A stretch of 58,125 nucleotides of DNA. Source: an uncultured Collinsella sp. GTDB lineage: Bacteria > Actinomycetota > Coriobacteriia > Coriobacteriales > Coriobacteriaceae. The notes under the pieces were generated by a model. It made no database searches. It saw only the letters and a list, made by a program, of their open reading frames with translations, and was not told the DNA's origin. Position 1 is the stretch's first letter. Each line of letters opens with the position of its first letter. A program made the translations under genes and the position numbers. Where the stretch lies: assembly GCA_959023295.1 (NCBI GenBank), contig CAUFBM010000016.1:1-58125 (forward strand). Direction: 5' to 3'. Positions 18,823 to 27,385 of the stretch are shown here, piece by piece.

Positions 18823-19920
18823 CTACATTCCCGCCCAATCGATAAAAATCTCCTCACGAAGTCGCCGTTCGAGCTCCTGCTGCCGCGGCGTCTTGTCTTT
18901 CAGCGGCATATCGAGATGGGACATGATAAGCTCCATCACCACGCGGAAGGCATCGGAGTCGACCAGCTGACCATAGGTCATCAGAACGACGGGATATCCC
19001 ATCGTCTGAAGGGCCGTCGTTCGATCGGAGTCCGAGATCTTGGATTCTATGGATCCGTGAATGGCTTTACCTTGACATTCAACCAGGCACTCCCGGCTGC
19101 CGTCCTTATTTGACAGCAAGATATCGGCATAGCGCTTATCAAGCCCCGAAATCAGGCGGGCACTGCGCGTCATGCGAATCTCAACGTTATTGGTGAGGTG
19201 CAGCCCTTCGCCGCCGCGCAGCCTCGAAAGGCCAAACAGCATCGAAGCCTGGACCTCAAGCGGCGATGCCACAATCCCCGTAATGCATTTCGCGGCACGT
19301 GTGAACGATTTAGCACCGCGGAGCCCCTGGATCTTATTGGCGAACTCCGTAAGGTCAGAGAGCTCGATCAAGGGAGGTCGTTTCCACAAGTCCGTTGGAT
19401 TCCCCGAGGCATCCTTTACGTTTTCCCAGCCCGACAGTGCGTCACCCCACCGGCTCCCATATGCCTGCTCAAGCGCCAACTTTACTTGAGGCGCAATCTT
19501 GCACACGGCAAAGGTGCTGCACATCTCATACATGCACATGATCAGACGCTCGTTTGAGACCGAGGAAGCCAGGGTCAGCAGCGTAAAGAGCGGGGATGCG
19601 ACATCAAGGCCAAACTCTGTCTGCCGCACGGAGCCAAACGGCCTCTCCCCGTTCCAAACATGCCTGACAATGCGACCGCCCTTACGTCCGCAGCCGCCCT
19701 GCGCCAACACGTGTAACGGGGTGCCCAGGAAATGCTTGACGAGCGGATGCTCACAAAGGCGTTCCCTGCGCGGATCGTCCGCAGAATCGGGCAGGTCCGG
19801 CATTATTGCCAAGACCTGTGGAGGTATCCGGTGATACCGAAAGGCAGATATGTCGCACAGCATGTCGTCCATGAAGGGTACGTACCCACTACGTCGTTTG
19901 CGAACCCGATCGAACGACAA
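18823..19920 (-). CDS. Hypothetical protein with a Vsr/PD-(D/E)XK-like C-terminal domain
   Basis: A 365-aa protein not recognised as a named family. The C-terminal third (about 265-350) has the spacing of a Vsr/DUF559-type nuclease fold: YADILLSNKDG, then LVECQGKAIHG, then a helix and PVVLMTYGQLVDSDAF. Asp and Glu-X-Gly-Lys-like residues could be catalytic, but the usual E-X-K is replaced by ECQGK. The N-terminal part has no motif. It is a single gene in a housekeeping region, next to an inverted-repeat element, which suggests it was gained by transfer. Defence or mobile-element function is inference. Confidence 0.7.
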   Translation of the reverse strand: MSFDRVRKRRSGYVPFMDDMLCDISAFRYHRIPPQVLAIMPDLPDSADDPRRERLCEHPLVKHFLGTPLHVLAQGGCGRKGGRIVRHVWNGERPFGSVRQTEFGLDVASPLFTLLTLASSVSNERLIMCMYEMCSTFAVCKIAPQVKLALEQAYGSRWGDALSGWENVKDASGNPTDLWKRPPLIELSDLTEFANKIQGLRGAKSFTRAAKCITGIVASPLEVQASMLFGLSRLRGGEGLHLTNNVEIRMTRSARLISGLDKRYADILLSNKDGSRECLVECQGKAIHGSIESKISDSDRTTALQTMGYPVVLMTYGQLVDSDAFRVVMELIMSHLDMPLKDKTPRQQELERRLREEIFIDWAGM

Positions 19921-19996
19921 ACGCGATGGCTTAGCCTGCGAACGGTAAATACTGCTACGCCCACGTCACGAATCCCTCAGGAGGCTTACAAATGGT

Positions 19997-20533
19997 TTGG
20001 AAAGCAGACTGATTGTGACGCTGCATATGGTTGATGAGGACTTTGCCTGGCGGCTTACGCAGGACCTTGTGAAGATTGACAGCTCAGACCCCGGCGCATA
20101 TGGGGGCGAGATCGAACAACATATCAAAGGCCTGGTCGAGGCGTATGTTGCCAAACTCGATTCGCCCGTGCTGGACGCCGCAGAGATACGCGAGCTCGAA
20201 GTACTCCCCGGGCGCCGCAACCTTATGATTACCGTGTCGGGCGCGAGCGACGAGGCGCGGCTCGTCTACATCTGCCACATGGATACCGTCACCCTGGGAG
20301 ATGGCTGGGACGCGGACACAACCGTCGGCTTCTTTACCGGCTACACCGATACCGCCGTCATTGCCGGCAAGACAGGTAACCGCAATTGCATGAGCTACGG
20401 TCCTGGCTCGTTGGCGCTCGCGCACAAGCCCAACGAGTATGTGCCCCATGCCGATATCGTTCGCTGCCAGAACGCGCTCATCGCGCTTGCCGACAACACG
20501 CTCTGGGGCGCGAACGGCCAAGTTGGGGCATAA
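19997..20533 (+). pseudogene. Internally deleted M20-family peptidase
   Basis: The N-terminal part resembles M20/ArgE/DapE peptidases and reaches the first metal ligand motif (YICHMDTVTLGDGW, about residue 100). The reading then jumps directly to the extreme C-terminus of the family (GYTDTAVIAGKTGNRNCMSYG, then NEYVPHADI). Some 200 residues, including the other metal ligands and the catalytic Glu, are missing, so the 178-aa product cannot be an active peptidase. A consensus AGGAGG at 19979-19984 points to ATG 19992, but that frame stops after six codons, a second sign of decay. A TTG at 19997 or ATG at 20027 opens the remaining frame. Confidence 0.8.
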
Positions 20534-20572
20534 TAAGCCGCGAACAAACCAACTCGCGCGTTAGGACCGCCC

Positions 20573-21253
20573 ATGAAAGCACTTCCGTTTCCCTGCATCC
20601 GCCCAGCTCAGGACCGCGTGCTCGAAGCGCTGCCGCAGATGGGCGACATTCTAAGCGACAACGACGCCCTGCGCGATGCCGTTGCCGACGGGCTCATGCT
20701 CAAAGATCCGGGTGCAGCATACTACGTGTACGAGTGTTCGGGAGAGCCGGGGCGCGTGACGGGCGTTGTAGCAATTTGCCCGGTCGGCGTACTGGCGGGC
20801 GACGGCGTAACCCCCGCAGATGTGACCGAAGCCGCCCGTGCAATCGCCGAGCTTAAGGTGCAACCCCGCCCTGTGGCACTTACCTACGAGGCCTCGCCCG
20901 TTATGGATATCATCCTCGGTGCCGCCAAAGAGGGCGCGTCGCTCTATGCCGTCACCGACCCCGCCGGCATTACGCACCGCGCGTGGGAGGTCAAGCGCGA
21001 GGACGCCGTTGCTGCCATCCGAGCCATGCTCGACCAGGCACCGGAGCCGACGCCGGCAGACGACCCCACCTATGCTGCCGCGCTAGCAGGGGCGGCGCAG
21101 CTCCTGGCAGACGAAGCCCGCGCAGCCGGCGCCTACACGGGCAAAGAGCCGTTCAACTTTACCGTTGCCGCGTTATTCCCCGCCGCGCAGGTTGCCGGCG
21201 GCGCACCGCAGGTTCCGACGGGTTTGCTGACCCACCAGATCGCACGGTTCTAA
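20573..21253 (+). CDS. DUF1015-family protein, short form
   Basis: A 226-aa protein that begins with the DUF1015-like FPCIRPAQDRVLEALPQMG. DUF1015 proteins are usually near 400 aa and are often encoded beside serC/serA; this one covers less and ends in a divergent helical tail, so it may be a shortened member. It contains an Ala/Gly-rich C-terminal segment and no known catalytic motif. Function of the family is unknown, though linkage to serine metabolism is recurrent. Its position downstream of serCA, with the nuclease and pseudogene inserted between, fits that pattern. Confidence 0.7.
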   Translation: MKALPFPCIRPAQDRVLEALPQMGDILSDNDALRDAVADGLMLKDPGAAYYVYECSGEPGRVTGVVAICPVGVLAGDGVTPADVTEAARAIAELKVQPRPVALTYEASPVMDIILGAAKEGASLYAVTDPAGITHRAWEVKREDAVAAIRAMLDQAPEPTPADDPTYAAALAGAAQLLADEARAAGAYTGKEPFNFTVAALFPAAQVAGGAPQVPTGLLTHQIARF

Positions 21254-21297
21254 CAGGGCCTAAACGCCCGGCACAAAGACTCGGCAGCTCGACAAAC

Positions 21298-21335
21298 AAG
21301 GGGCGGGGATACATGCGCATGCATCCCCGCCCCTT
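21298..21335 (+). terminator. Terminator hairpin after the DUF1015 gene
   Basis: A 13-bp perfect stem (AAGGGGCGGGGAT paired with ATCCCCGCCCCTT) follows the DUF1015 stop by about 45 bp; the loop is itself a small palindrome (ATGCGCAT). It also faces the end of the minus-strand phosphatase gene, so it may serve both. Confidence 0.85.
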
Positions 21336-21380
21336 TCGCATCGAGCAATGATGTCGGCAATCTGCATCGCCACGCCCGCG

Positions 21381-22016
21381 CTACCCGCGCTGCGGACCCG
21401 CTGCCGCCACGAGCGGCTCAAGACCCAACTCGCGCGCATAATCTTCTTGCGTAAAGACTTCGACCAGTTCAAACGTATCCGTCGCATCGTCAAACGCAAA
21501 ATGCAGCACCGAGCAGTTGCCCGGAACGCGCTCGCGCTCGTCGGCCGCCGCTCCCCTCACGTGGTCCAAAAATTCCTTGATGGACGAGGCGTGGCTCACC
21601 GCGAGCACGCACTCGTGGTCCGAACGTCGCATAAGATCGGTCAACGTCGCCACCATGCGCTCGCGCACCTGCATCTGCCCCTCGCCGCCAAATTGGCGGT
21701 AGAAGTCACGCCACGGACGCTCGGGCATGAGCATCACGCGCTCGGCCTCAAAATCGCCAAAGAACCACTCGCACAGACCGTCCAGACGCTCGTAGGCAAG
21801 GCCCGGCCACAGGTTGGCGATAGTCTGCTCGGTGCGATGCAGCGTCGAGGTGTAGGCGTGGTCGGGCTCGATGCCACGCGCTCGCAAGAACATGCCAGCG
21901 CGCGCCGCCTGCTCGCAGCCCAACTGCGTGAGCGGCGAATCACTCCAGCCCTGAATAATGCGCTTGAGGTTAAATATCGTCTGTCCATGACGGACCAGAT
22001 ACAGGTCTTTATTCAT
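21381..22016 (-). CDS. Histidine phosphatase family protein (phosphoglycerate mutase-like)
   Basis: A 211-aa member of the histidine phosphatase superfamily. The phosphohistidine motif LVRHGQTIFN is at about residue 7-16, and the second catalytic His lies in VLAVSHASSIKEF near 150. Members dephosphorylate small metabolites; the substrate is not deducible. A paralogue follows upstream on the same strand (22034-22576) with an almost identical opening, so the pair probably arose by tandem duplication. Ribosome binding site GAAAGGACCC precedes ATG. Confidence 0.93.
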   Translation of the reverse strand: MNKDLYLVRHGQTIFNLKRIIQGWSDSPLTQLGCEQAARAGMFLRARGIEPDHAYTSTLHRTEQTIANLWPGLAYERLDGLCEWFFGDFEAERVMLMPERPWRDFYRQFGGEGQMQVRERMVATLTDLMRRSDHECVLAVSHASSIKEFLDHVRGAAADERERVPGNCSVLHFAFDDATDTFELVEVFTQEDYARELGLEPLVAAAGPQRG

Positions 22017-22033
22017 AAGGGTCCTTTCGTTCG

Positions 22034-22576
22034 TTACCAGTCAAGGAGCGAAAACGCCCCGTCGCAATAGCCAAAATGAAGCACGGCACCGTTGTCGGGC
22101 TGTCCTCCCCCGCCGGCCACGCATCTAAGAAACTCCTGGCAGGCAGAGCCATGAGAGACTGCAAGCACACAATCGTGCTGCGGTCGAGCCATAATACGGG
22201 ACAGCGCTGCAACCATGCGCGCCCGAAGCTCGCCTTCAGACTCGCCACCAAAGGCAACCGGATAATCGCCCCAAGGCCTCGGCGGCATCTCGCGATTTGA
22301 TGCGCCCTCCAGCGAGCCCAGATGCCACTCGCGCAGGTCATCGACCAGCTCTATGGAACGGCCCTCGCCAACGATCAGCTCTGCCGTACACCGTGCCCGA
22401 CCCAACGGAGACGAATACGCATGGTCAAAGGAGATGCCGCGCGCCTCAAACGCCGCGCGCGTCGCCAGTGCCTGCTCGCGCCCGCGCACCGTAAGCGGCG
22501 AATCGTGCCAGCCCTGCAAAATGTTCCGCACGTTGAGCTCGGTCTGCCCATGCCGTACCAAATACAGATCGGCCAC
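22034..22576 (-). CDS. Histidine phosphatase family protein (paralogue)
   Basis: A 180-aa histidine phosphatase with LVRHGQTELNVRNILQGWHD at the N-terminus and a second His in VLAVSHGSACQEFL. It is shorter than its neighbour and keeps both catalytic histidines. The 17-bp gap to the downstream paralogue shows they are one operon. Substrate unknown. Confidence 0.92.
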   Translation of the reverse strand: MADLYLVRHGQTELNVRNILQGWHDSPLTVRGREQALATRAAFEARGISFDHAYSSPLGRARCTAELIVGEGRSIELVDDLREWHLGSLEGASNREMPPRPWGDYPVAFGGESEGELRARMVAALSRIMARPQHDCVLAVSHGSACQEFLRCVAGGGGQPDNGAVLHFGYCDGAFSLLDW

Positions 22577-22595
22577 ATGCCCTCCCCTCGCAGCA

Positions 22596-22627
22596 CCACA
22601 AAGGGGCCAGGCACCTTTGTGGTGGTT
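22596..22627. repeat. REP-like palindrome, copy 1
   Basis: The palindrome ACCACAAAGG...CCTTTGTGGT at 22596-22624 lies between two minus-strand genes. The same element, inverted and with two base differences, occurs at 33806-33840, so it is a dispersed repeat rather than a gene-specific terminator. Confidence 0.7.
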
Positions 22628-22657
22628 TTGCCGCCGGATCGCGCCGCGACGACGCAG

Positions 22658-23329
22658 CTACACCAGCACGTCGGCAAGCGGGCGCTTGGGTACGTGGTGT
22701 ACCTGTGCCTCATCACGCCAGTAATTAATAGAGCCGTCGGGGTTGGAATCAATTGCATCGATCACCTGTGTCTCGGCGGGAACGCCAAAGACCATGATCA
22801 GCTTGACCTCGTACTTGTCGCCGTCAAGTCCCATGACATCAATCGCACGAGGCGGAAAAGCCTTGAACATGCACGCCGCCACCTCGGGCGTAGCGCTGCG
22901 GGCGGCGAGCATCATCGTCTGCGCGGCGATACCAGTGTCTGCCTCGGTGATTGGCGCGGCAGGCTTGCCCGGAGCGGGACGCTCTGCAAGGATCGCGATA
23001 TAGCCGGTCGGGCGCTCGCCCTCGACAGGACCCGACCAATCCTTGAGCGCACCAGCCCATGTGAGCTTTTCAAATAAGCTCGAACACTCCTCGGCGTCGC
23101 TCACCACATGAAAGCGTAGGCGCTGAGCGTTGGCGCCGCAGGGAGCCAGGTGCGCCAGCTCTGCCAGCTCAAGCAAAAACTCGCGCGGCACGCGCATGGA
23201 CTCGTCAAAACGGCGGCATGTGCGGGCGCGACGAACCAGCGCGTCAAACGATTCCAGACCGAGCTTTTCGCAACCTTGCTTTGCCATCGACTCCACGCTC
23301 GACGGCGCCGCGGGAACAGCTTCGTTCAT
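22658..23329 (-). CDS. Nitroreductase family protein
   Basis: FMN-dependent oxidoreductase fold, 223 aa with start ATG 23329 (GGGGGTC upstream; the longer reading to 23497 has no support). Residues RRARTCRRFDESMRVP near 30 are the Arg-rich FMN phosphate-binding motif of nitroreductases, followed by LAHLAPCGANAQRLRFHVV; GIAAQTMMLAA is near 135. Substrate not deducible. Stands alone upstream of the divergent DUF308 gene. Confidence 0.88.
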   Translation of the reverse strand: MNEAVPAAPSSVESMAKQGCEKLGLESFDALVRRARTCRRFDESMRVPREFLLELAELAHLAPCGANAQRLRFHVVSDAEECSSLFEKLTWAGALKDWSGPVEGERPTGYIAILAERPAPGKPAAPITEADTGIAAQTMMLAARSATPEVAACMFKAFPPRAIDVMGLDGDKYEVKLIMVFGVPAETQVIDAIDSNPDGSINYWRDEAQVHHVPKRPLADVLV

Positions 23330-23591
23330 AGAGACCCCCAATACAAGGCAATTGTTCTTAGGAAAATCTAACCTAAAACGCAGGCAATAACGAACAGAGC
23401 CGCAATGTTCTACACCTGTTGAATAGAAAAACGCGACATGGGGAACAACGAGAACAAATCGGGACCTTTGGGTTACACTTCGCCCTCCCCGACCCATACG
23501 CCGGCGCCTTTAGGCGATACTTGTTGTAGCAACTGCGGCATACGCCGCAAAAACAACAATGACGGCAAACGCCGTGCGGAAAGGAGACCTC

Positions 23592-24194
23592 ATGGGCATC
23601 TTTAAGAACGACGACCAGCAGTCGAATCTGTTTGGATTTGACGAGAAAAGCATGGCAGGCAAGGCAATCAAGGCCGTGCGCTGGATCTACGCCGCCACGG
23701 GCGTCATCGCACTGCTTGCCGGCATCGCGCTGCTGTTTGCGCCCGCCAAGTCCCTCGTCTTCCTGACGACCGTCCTGGGCTTCTACTTTGTGATCACGGC
23801 TGGCGTCAGGCTGTTCACCGCCATTTTTGAGCCGCTGCTGCCCGCCGGCTGGCGCGTGACGAGCATCATCTCCAACCTGCTCATCATCCTGGGCGGCGTC
23901 ATAATCCTGCGCAATCAGGCCTTCTCGACCGCGACGCTCACCACGCTCGTGGTGGTCGTGGCTGGCTTTGGCTGGATCGTCGAAGGTGTCATGTCCATTC
24001 TGGAGTCCGAGCTTTCGTCCAACCGCGCCCTCGCCATCCTGAGCGGCGCGCTCTCCATCATCGCCGGCATGTTCGTGTTTATCTATCCGCTGTGGTCGGC
24101 AAAGATGCTCGTCATCTTTAGCGGCGCCGCGCTCCTGGTGTTTGGCGTGACGCTGATTATTCGCGCTATCCGCTTTGGCAAGCTGGTGCACTAG
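23592..24194 (+). CDS. DUF308 (HdeD-like) membrane protein
   Basis: A 200-aa protein with six hydrophobic segments arranged in pairs (first: IYAATGVIALLAGIALLF), typical of the DUF308/HdeD family, which in enterobacteria includes an acid-stress membrane protein. Start chosen at ATG 23592 because AAAGGAGACC lies directly upstream; an earlier ATG at 23559 lacks one. Its stop TAG overlaps the neighbourhood of the next start (TAGATG), so it is coupled to the DUF188 gene. Confidence 0.88.
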   Translation: MGIFKNDDQQSNLFGFDEKSMAGKAIKAVRWIYAATGVIALLAGIALLFAPAKSLVFLTTVLGFYFVITAGVRLFTAIFEPLLPAGWRVTSIISNLLIILGGVIILRNQAFSTATLTTLVVVVAGFGWIVEGVMSILESELSSNRALAILSGALSIIAGMFVFIYPLWSAKMLVIFSGAALLVFGVTLIIRAIRFGKLVH

Positions 24195-24677
24195 ATGCCG
24201 CGGACGCTGTTTATTGATGCCGACGCCTGCCCGGTTACGCGCGAGTCGATCGACTGTGCACGGCGGGCGGGCGTCGCCGTGGTGATTGCCGGCAACAGCA
24301 CGCAGAACCTGGAGCGGCACATTCGCCGCGACGATCCACGTGATGCCGAGCACGCACGACACGGCTTTTGGGTCACGACGCTCGACGTGAGCGTGGGCGC
24401 CGATAGCGCCGACTTTGCCATTGTCGAGCGTCTGCAGGCGGGCGATGTGGTCGTGACGCAGGACATTGGCCTGGCGAGCATGGTGCTCGGCCGCGATGCC
24501 GCCGCCATCGGCGTGCGCGGGCGCGTGTACGACAAGGCGACCATCGACATGCAGCTGTTTATTCGCCACGAAGAAAAGAAGGTGCGCCGCGCTGGCGGTC
24601 GCACCCGCGGGCCGGCAGCCTTCACCGGCGAAGACCGCGCCCGCTTTAAGCGCAACCTCACCGAGCTGCTGCGCTAA
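24195..24677 (+). CDS. DUF188 (YaiI/YqxD) family protein
   Basis: A 160-aa protein of the YaiI/YqxD family, recognisable from LFIDADACPVTRESI at the N-terminus and VVTQDIGLASMVLGRDA near 85-100. The fold is related to PIN/NYN domains, with Asp residues (DADAC; DIGLA) placed like a metal site, so a nuclease role is possible but unproven. Starts right after the DUF308 stop. Confidence 0.93.
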   Translation: MPRTLFIDADACPVTRESIDCARRAGVAVVIAGNSTQNLERHIRRDDPRDAEHARHGFWVTTLDVSVGADSADFAIVERLQAGDVVVTQDIGLASMVLGRDAAAIGVRGRVYDKATIDMQLFIRHEEKKVRRAGGRTRGPAAFTGEDRARFKRNLTELLR

Positions 24678-24755
24678 CCAAGGCAGATTTTTAGGCTATG
24701 CCCGGAAATTTGCCTTTTTGTTCTGACCGGTGTGAGCGCTCAGGATCCGTGGCTC

Positions 24756-24836
24756 AACAAAAAACGGGCTTCAAAATGCCATGCGTCGCCGCATTGTGTA
24801 GGCGCCGTGCATAGCTATTTTGAAGCCCGTTTTGTT
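24756..24836. terminator. Bidirectional terminator between DUF188 and the permease
   Basis: AACAAAAAACGGGCTTCAAAAT at 24756-24777 pairs with ATTTTGAAGCCCGTTTTGTT at 24817-24836 around a 39-nt loop that can form its own stem. Convergent genes end on both sides, and A/T tails exist on both strands. Confidence 0.85.
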
Positions 24837-24844
24837 AGGCCTAC

Positions 24845-25933
24845 TTAGAGGCCGAAGGCAGATAGGGCGAGGCCCCAGCCCACGCCGATGACGTACATCA
24901 TGACCAGGAACACGGCATTTTCGCGAGCGCTGCGGTTGGTGCGGAACAGGACCAGGTAGCCCACGCCGGCGGAAATGAGCGTGCCGGCGAGCATCGGTGC
25001 CAGTTGCAGTGCGCCTTCCAGATACAGCTGCGTAATGACCACGCTCGCCGAGCAGTTGGGGATCAGGCCGACAAGCGCCGAACCCAGGACGGCGAGCGTC
25101 TCGTTGCCACGCAGGAACTGCTCGATCGCAGATTCGCCAAAGGTCTCGAGCACGGCGACCAGAATCAGCGTCACTAGGAAAATGAATACCGATACCTGCA
25201 CGGTATGCGAGATGGCGCTGCGGATAATCGACAGGACGGGCGCACCTTCGTGTGAGTGAGAGTGACCATGGCCATGATGGTGTTCATGCTCGCCCTCATG
25301 ACCGTGATCGTGGACATGTCCATGTTCGTGCTCGTCCTCGTCTTCATCACAACCGCAATGGTCGCGCTCGCACAGCTCATGGATGTGATCGGCACTCACG
25401 CCAGCCTCGGCCACCTCGTCGATGATGTCACCGCCGCTGTGATCGTCATGCGCGCAGTTAACGTGCGCCGGATTGACAGCGGTTCCCAACACGGTACGGC
25501 GAATCGCCACATGCGCACGGGCGTTGCGACGCAGGCCGCGAATGGCAGCATCCACGATAAAGCCCGTGACCAGCGCGATCAGCGCCTTCGAAGCCAAAAG
25601 CATCGCCATAGTCTGCACGGGAACCTGCTCGGCAAGTAGCAGCGGCAGCATCTCGTCGGAGGTCGAGAGAAACACCGCCACCAGGGTGCCCAGCGTCACG
25701 ACGCGACCGGCGTATAGCGTTGCCGCCATGGCCGAAAAGCCGCACTGCGGCACCATGCCCAGCAACGAGCCAACCACGGGGCCAGCGGCGCCGGCACGCT
25801 TAATGGCGCCGTTAACGCGGTCGCCCGCAACATGCTCAAGCGTCTCGAGGACCAGATATGTCACCAACAAGAACGGCACCAGCGAGAACGTGTCCTTGCC
25901 GGCGTCGAGCAGAATATCAATCAGCAAATCCAT
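24845..25933 (-). CDS. Putative metal (manganese/arsenic-type) efflux permease with His-rich loop
   Basis: Membrane protein of 362 aa in the family annotated as arsenic efflux/putative manganese transporter (ArsP_2 type). About eight hydrophobic segments are split into two homologous halves; each half has a conserved Gly-Pro-rich turn (LGMVPQCGFSAMAATLYAG near 60; LVGLIPNCSASVVITQLYLEG near 305). The cytoplasmic linker (about 175-235) is a metal-binding tract with dozens of His and acidic residues. Such loops bind Zn, Ni, Co or Mn. No regulator lies directly beside it; an ArsR metal cluster lies 1.4 kb away. Confidence 0.82.
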   Translation of the reverse strand: MDLLIDILLDAGKDTFSLVPFLLVTYLVLETLEHVAGDRVNGAIKRAGAAGPVVGSLLGMVPQCGFSAMAATLYAGRVVTLGTLVAVFLSTSDEMLPLLLAEQVPVQTMAMLLASKALIALVTGFIVDAAIRGLRRNARAHVAIRRTVLGTAVNPAHVNCAHDDHSGGDIIDEVAEAGVSADHIHELCERDHCGCDEDEDEHEHGHVHDHGHEGEHEHHHGHGHSHSHEGAPVLSIIRSAISHTVQVSVFIFLVTLILVAVLETFGESAIEQFLRGNETLAVLGSALVGLIPNCSASVVITQLYLEGALQLAPMLAGTLISAGVGYLVLFRTNRSARENAVFLVMMYVIGVGWGLALSAFGL

Positions 25934-26104
25934 GACGGATGGAACCTTTCGTGTCTTTCGGCAGCATTGTAAAAGTCCTAGCGGTCAACTAGGGTATTGT
26001 AATTGTCCTAGGCGTGATGCCAATAGTTGCCCATGGTAAACTATCATCTCGCCATAACTCGACAAACCCGAGCCGCGCGACGCGGCCCGTCCAAGGAGCA
26101 GCAT

Positions 26105-27073
26105 ATGAACGTTTCGCAAGCACTCGAATACGAGCGCCAGCCGTTTATCCCCATGTTTATCTACGGCGACCACGGCGCCATGGAATCCGAGCGTCAGAAA
26201 GGCGAAGAGGCCCTCAAGGTGCTCGAGACTGAGTACTTTACCGCCGAGGACGACCCCGGCTTCGACTTTGCCACCGTGCGCGACCTAGCCGACCGCAACC
26301 GCGACCTGTGCGACCAGATTGGCGAGGCGCGCCTGCGCAACGTGACGCCCGCGACGCTTTCGCGCGGCCTGTCCGACGCCGACACCTGCGCTGCCATCGG
26401 CAAGATGCAAAAGCGCACCGCCGCGTCCGTCATGCGCGAGATCCGCGGCGACCGCGACGCGCTCGGCGTCGCCTACGCCCGCAAGCCCATTCAGGGCACG
26501 GTGCTCGGCATCGACATCGAGACCACCGGCCGCGCACCCGAGCGCGGCTATATCATCAACGTGGGCTGGGAGATCATGGACCTCACCAGCGACGCCGTCC
26601 CGCACGACGCCGAGGCGCACTACTGCGGCCTGCCCGATATCTACCGCGGCGAGGATGTGCCGTTGTCGAATATCCACCACATCACCTGGGACGACATCGA
26701 CGGCAAAACGCCCTTCCGCGAGAACAAAGAGCTGCAAAAGCAGCTGCTCAAGCTTATGAAGAAGTACCCGTACATGGCGCACAACGCCGCCTTTGAAGAC
26801 AGCTGGTTCAAGATCCACTTGGACGGTTACGCCGAGGCACGCCGCGCGGGTAAGATCATCGTCATCGACTCGCGCCAGATCTGCCGCAGCCTGGACGCCG
26901 ATGTGCGCTCGCTCCCCCGCGAGTCCGCGCCCGCCGCGCTCGAGAACTGGGCGCGCCGCCGTGGCACCCTCGCCGCCGACGCCAACGAGCAGCACCTGGG
27001 CCTCGACGACACCGACCTCATGCTCCGTACCGTCCAGGCCGAGTTCAACCTCAAGAACCTATTTGCCAAGTAG
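26105..27073 (+). CDS. DnaQ-like 3'-5' exonuclease domain protein
   Basis: 322 aa; start ATG 26105 with AAGGAG at 26093-26098. The exonuclease domain spans about 135-320: ExoI motif LGIDIETTG, ExoII PYMAHNAAFEDSW and ExoIII HLGLDDTDLM are all present with their acidic residues, giving a DEDD-type fold. The N-terminal 130 residues are helical and unrecognised. Likely a repair or RNA/DNA-trimming exonuclease; not the replicative PolC. Single-gene unit ended by a perfect hairpin. Confidence 0.88.
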   Translation: MNVSQALEYERQPFIPMFIYGDHGAMESERQKGEEALKVLETEYFTAEDDPGFDFATVRDLADRNRDLCDQIGEARLRNVTPATLSRGLSDADTCAAIGKMQKRTAASVMREIRGDRDALGVAYARKPIQGTVLGIDIETTGRAPERGYIINVGWEIMDLTSDAVPHDAEAHYCGLPDIYRGEDVPLSNIHHITWDDIDGKTPFRENKELQKQLLKLMKKYPYMAHNAAFEDSWFKIHLDGYAEARRAGKIIVIDSRQICRSLDADVRSLPRESAPAALENWARRRGTLAADANEQHLGLDDTDLMLRTVQAEFNLKNLFAK

Positions 27074-27164
27074 ATTGCCAAGCAGAGGCGCCATTCGCGA
27101 GTAAAACTTGCCGGGCCATAGCGCCTGTGAAAAAGCGACACGCCGAGGCACCCTTCTCAAGCGA

Positions 27165-27208
27165 TGCAATGCGGGCCGATATCCAAGTGGATATCGGCCC
27201 GCATTGCA
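27165..27208 (+). terminator. Terminator hairpin after the exonuclease gene
   Basis: A perfect 20-bp stem (TGCAATGCGGGCCGATATCC and its reverse complement) with a 4-nt loop lies about 90 bp after the stop codon. It has no run of T on either side, so termination efficiency is uncertain. Confidence 0.7.
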
Positions 27209-27311
27209 CGTCGCTAAGGTACCCACGTTGACATCGGCGGCCTTATCCGCGCCCACCGATGCCCTTAGCCGCCTTTAGGACCAATCGATAGCAAAAAATT
27301 CGCGAATTATA

Positions 27312-27371
27312 TTGACATATGAACATGCACTCATATACTCGGAAGTAAGTTATATGAGCGCATGTTCATAT
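27312..27371 (+). promoter_or_regulatory. ArsR-regulated promoter with two operators
   Basis: A sigma-70-type promoter TTGACA (27312-27317), 16-bp spacer, TATACT (27334-27339) precedes the ArsR gene. Two ATATGA-N8-TCATAT palindromes at 27317-27336 and 27352-27371 overlap the spacer/-10 and the start region. This layout fits ArsR/SmtB repression released by metal. A third near-copy lies before the ATPase gene at 28093. Confidence 0.85.
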
Positions 27372-27385
27372 GAAAGGATATTGCA

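Noticed and set aside
23373..24569. 398-codon minus-strand frame rich in His, Asp and Gln
   Set aside because: Opposes the clear DUF308 and DUF188 genes; composition is typical of an antisense reading.
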